Source: Candidatus Roizmanbacteria bacterium CG_4_10_14_0_8_um_filter_33_9
Lineage (GTDB): Bacteria; Patescibacteriota; Microgenomatia; UBA1406; GWC2-37-13
Assembly: GCA_002785065.1 (NCBI GenBank)
Contig: PFLI01000024.1
Coordinates: 6,460 to 12,075, forward strand
Length of the DNA stretch: 5,616 nt
Direction of reading: 5' to 3'
Within the stretch, counting starts at the first letter, position 1, and every line of letters starts with the position of its first letter. Below are positions 5,354 to 5,616 of this stretch, piece by piece. The notes beneath the pieces were generated by a model. The model worked only from the letters and a program-made list of their open reading frames with translations. It was not told the origin of the DNA and made no database searches. The position numbers and the translations under genes were made by a program.

Positions 5354-5451
5354 TTTCCTTCCAAAACATGGAATCGATATTTCGGACAGAATACGATATG
5401 ATATGTACATAACCATACGGTATGGGATAACCGTTTATACTGTTTTTTCAT
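5350..5451 (-). pseudogene. tnpA: 5' fragment of a second IS200/IS605 TnpA
   Basis: ATG at 5451 opens 33 codons including LSHTVWLCTYHIVFCPKYRF and ending HVLEGK, followed by TGA at 5350-5352. This is the first strand and conserved F-x-P-K-Y-R-x-x-V-L-x-G segment of IS200-family TnpA, which normally continues to about 130-150 residues with the HUH motif and catalytic tyrosine. All of that is missing. It differs clearly from the first remnant (VFVPRYRKRVLVGK), so it is a separate element and not a duplication of it. The break after EGK coincides with the start of an unrelated reading frame, which marks a deletion or recombination junction. Confidence 0.8.
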
Positions 5452-5487
5452 AGCTTCAGTTCTGAGCGCCTTTCAGGCTGAAGCTAT
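5450..5487 (-). promoter_or_regulatory. Stem-loop ending on the start codon of the second tnpA
   Basis: ATAGCTTCAG (5450-5459) and CTGAAGCTAT (5478-5487) form a perfect 10-bp stem with an 18-base loop that can fold a little further (CCT/AGG). In the mRNA the last stem bases are the AT of the tnpA ATG (5451-5449), so pairing would hide the start codon. The first remnant has a similar arrangement. A translational brake is inferred from IS200. Confidence 0.65.
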
Positions 5488-5525
5488 TTTTATTGTAAAT
5501 GATACGGTTAAACCTTTACCATAGT

Positions 5526-5542
5526 CACCGCCTGAGGCGGTG
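5526..5542. repeat. Left-end hairpin of the second IS200-like element
   Basis: CACCGCC and GGCGGTG form a perfect 7-bp GC-rich stem around a TGA loop, in an otherwise AT-rich region. It lies 75 bases upstream of the tnpA start on the minus strand, where the family keeps its left-end substrate hairpin. No T-run follows closely, so it is not a typical terminator, although it might slow transcription from the flanking gene. Confidence 0.72.
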
Positions 5543-5565
5543 GATATAATGTAGAACAATTATCC

Positions 5566-5616
5566 TTAACGTTTTTCATGTATAAATACTTCCTCTTCTC
5601 CCCAGGTAAAAGGAAC
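5566..5616 (-). CDS. Possible C-terminal end of a gene cut by the window edge
   Basis: The minus strand is open from the right edge through VPFTWGEEEVFIHEKR to a TAA at 5566-5568. The residues look like protein, but 16 codons are too few to identify a family or exclude chance. It ends about 25 bases before the IS left-end hairpin, so the element may have inserted just after, or into the end of, this gene. Confidence 0.35.
   Translation of the reverse strand, partial: VPFTWGEEEVFIHEKR

Larger units (their letters stand above)
5350..5545 (-). mobile_element. Truncated second IS200/IS605-like element, left end only
   Basis: The left end carries a compact terminal hairpin (5526-5542) and a start-codon stem-loop (5450-5487), followed by 33 codons of tnpA. 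No right end or tnpA C-terminus is present in the window. The outer boundary is set only roughly, a few bases beyond the hairpin. Confidence 0.72.

Noticed and set aside
5204..5453. Open frames of about 70 codons on both strands
   Set aside because: The plus-strand frame is a shadow. The minus-strand frame of 70 codons joins out-of-frame IS sequence to a real coding stretch and then leaves it at a frameshift, so neither is a true gene as it stands.
5526..5542. Intrinsic terminator for the gene at the right edge
   Set aside because: The GC-rich stem lacks a following T-run on the minus strand and its position fits an IS200 left-end hairpin better.

Overview
The window is AT-rich. It holds four complete bacterial protein genes, one gene shortened by an in-frame stop codon, and the remains of at least two IS200/IS605-type insertion sequences. 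Nothing fixes the taxon. Several features would fit a Patescibacteria/CPR-type (for example Microgenomates-like) genome: low GC, tight packing with overlapping ends, little Shine-Dalgarno signal, a -10 box so close to a start codon that the mRNA may be leaderless, and frequent small HUH transposases. This assignment is inference only. TAA, TGA and TAG all appear at natural gene ends, so the standard bacterial code is assumed.

Layout. Positions 1-117 hold the possible tail of a plus-strand gene. On the minus strand, read right to left, come: the decayed IS200-like element (about 3700-4125); an alpha-alpha toroid (prenyltransferase/squalene-cyclase-like) gene broken by an amber codon near its C-terminus (2862-3683, with continuing coding sequence to 2763); a radical SAM protein of the SplB/COG1533 type (1907-2782); an apparently intact REP-associated-type Y1 transposase, RAYT (1165-1728); and a membrane-anchored alpha/beta hydrolase (119-1168). 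The hydrolase start overlaps the RAYT stop in an ATGA. On the plus strand, an EamA/DMT-family transporter (4256-5098) has its own promoter. It converges on a frameshifted unknown gene (5118-5353, minus), which is fused at its 5' end to the first 33 codons and left end of a second IS200-like element (about 5350-5545). A possible C-terminal fragment of another gene lies at the right edge (5566-5616).

What connects the parts. No metabolic pathway is evident; this looks like an accessory region shaped by single-strand (HUH/Y1) transposition. The clearest unusual feature is a 28-bp palindrome with half-site GTAGAGACGTGATT. It occurs as a perfect copy just upstream of the RAYT gene, and as a copy with one substitution inside the RAYT reading frame, where it is translated as ten residues between the HUH motif and the catalytic-tyrosine domain. 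Both decayed IS200-like tnpA genes have a strong stem-loop at their start codon, which suggests translational control of the kind known for IS200.
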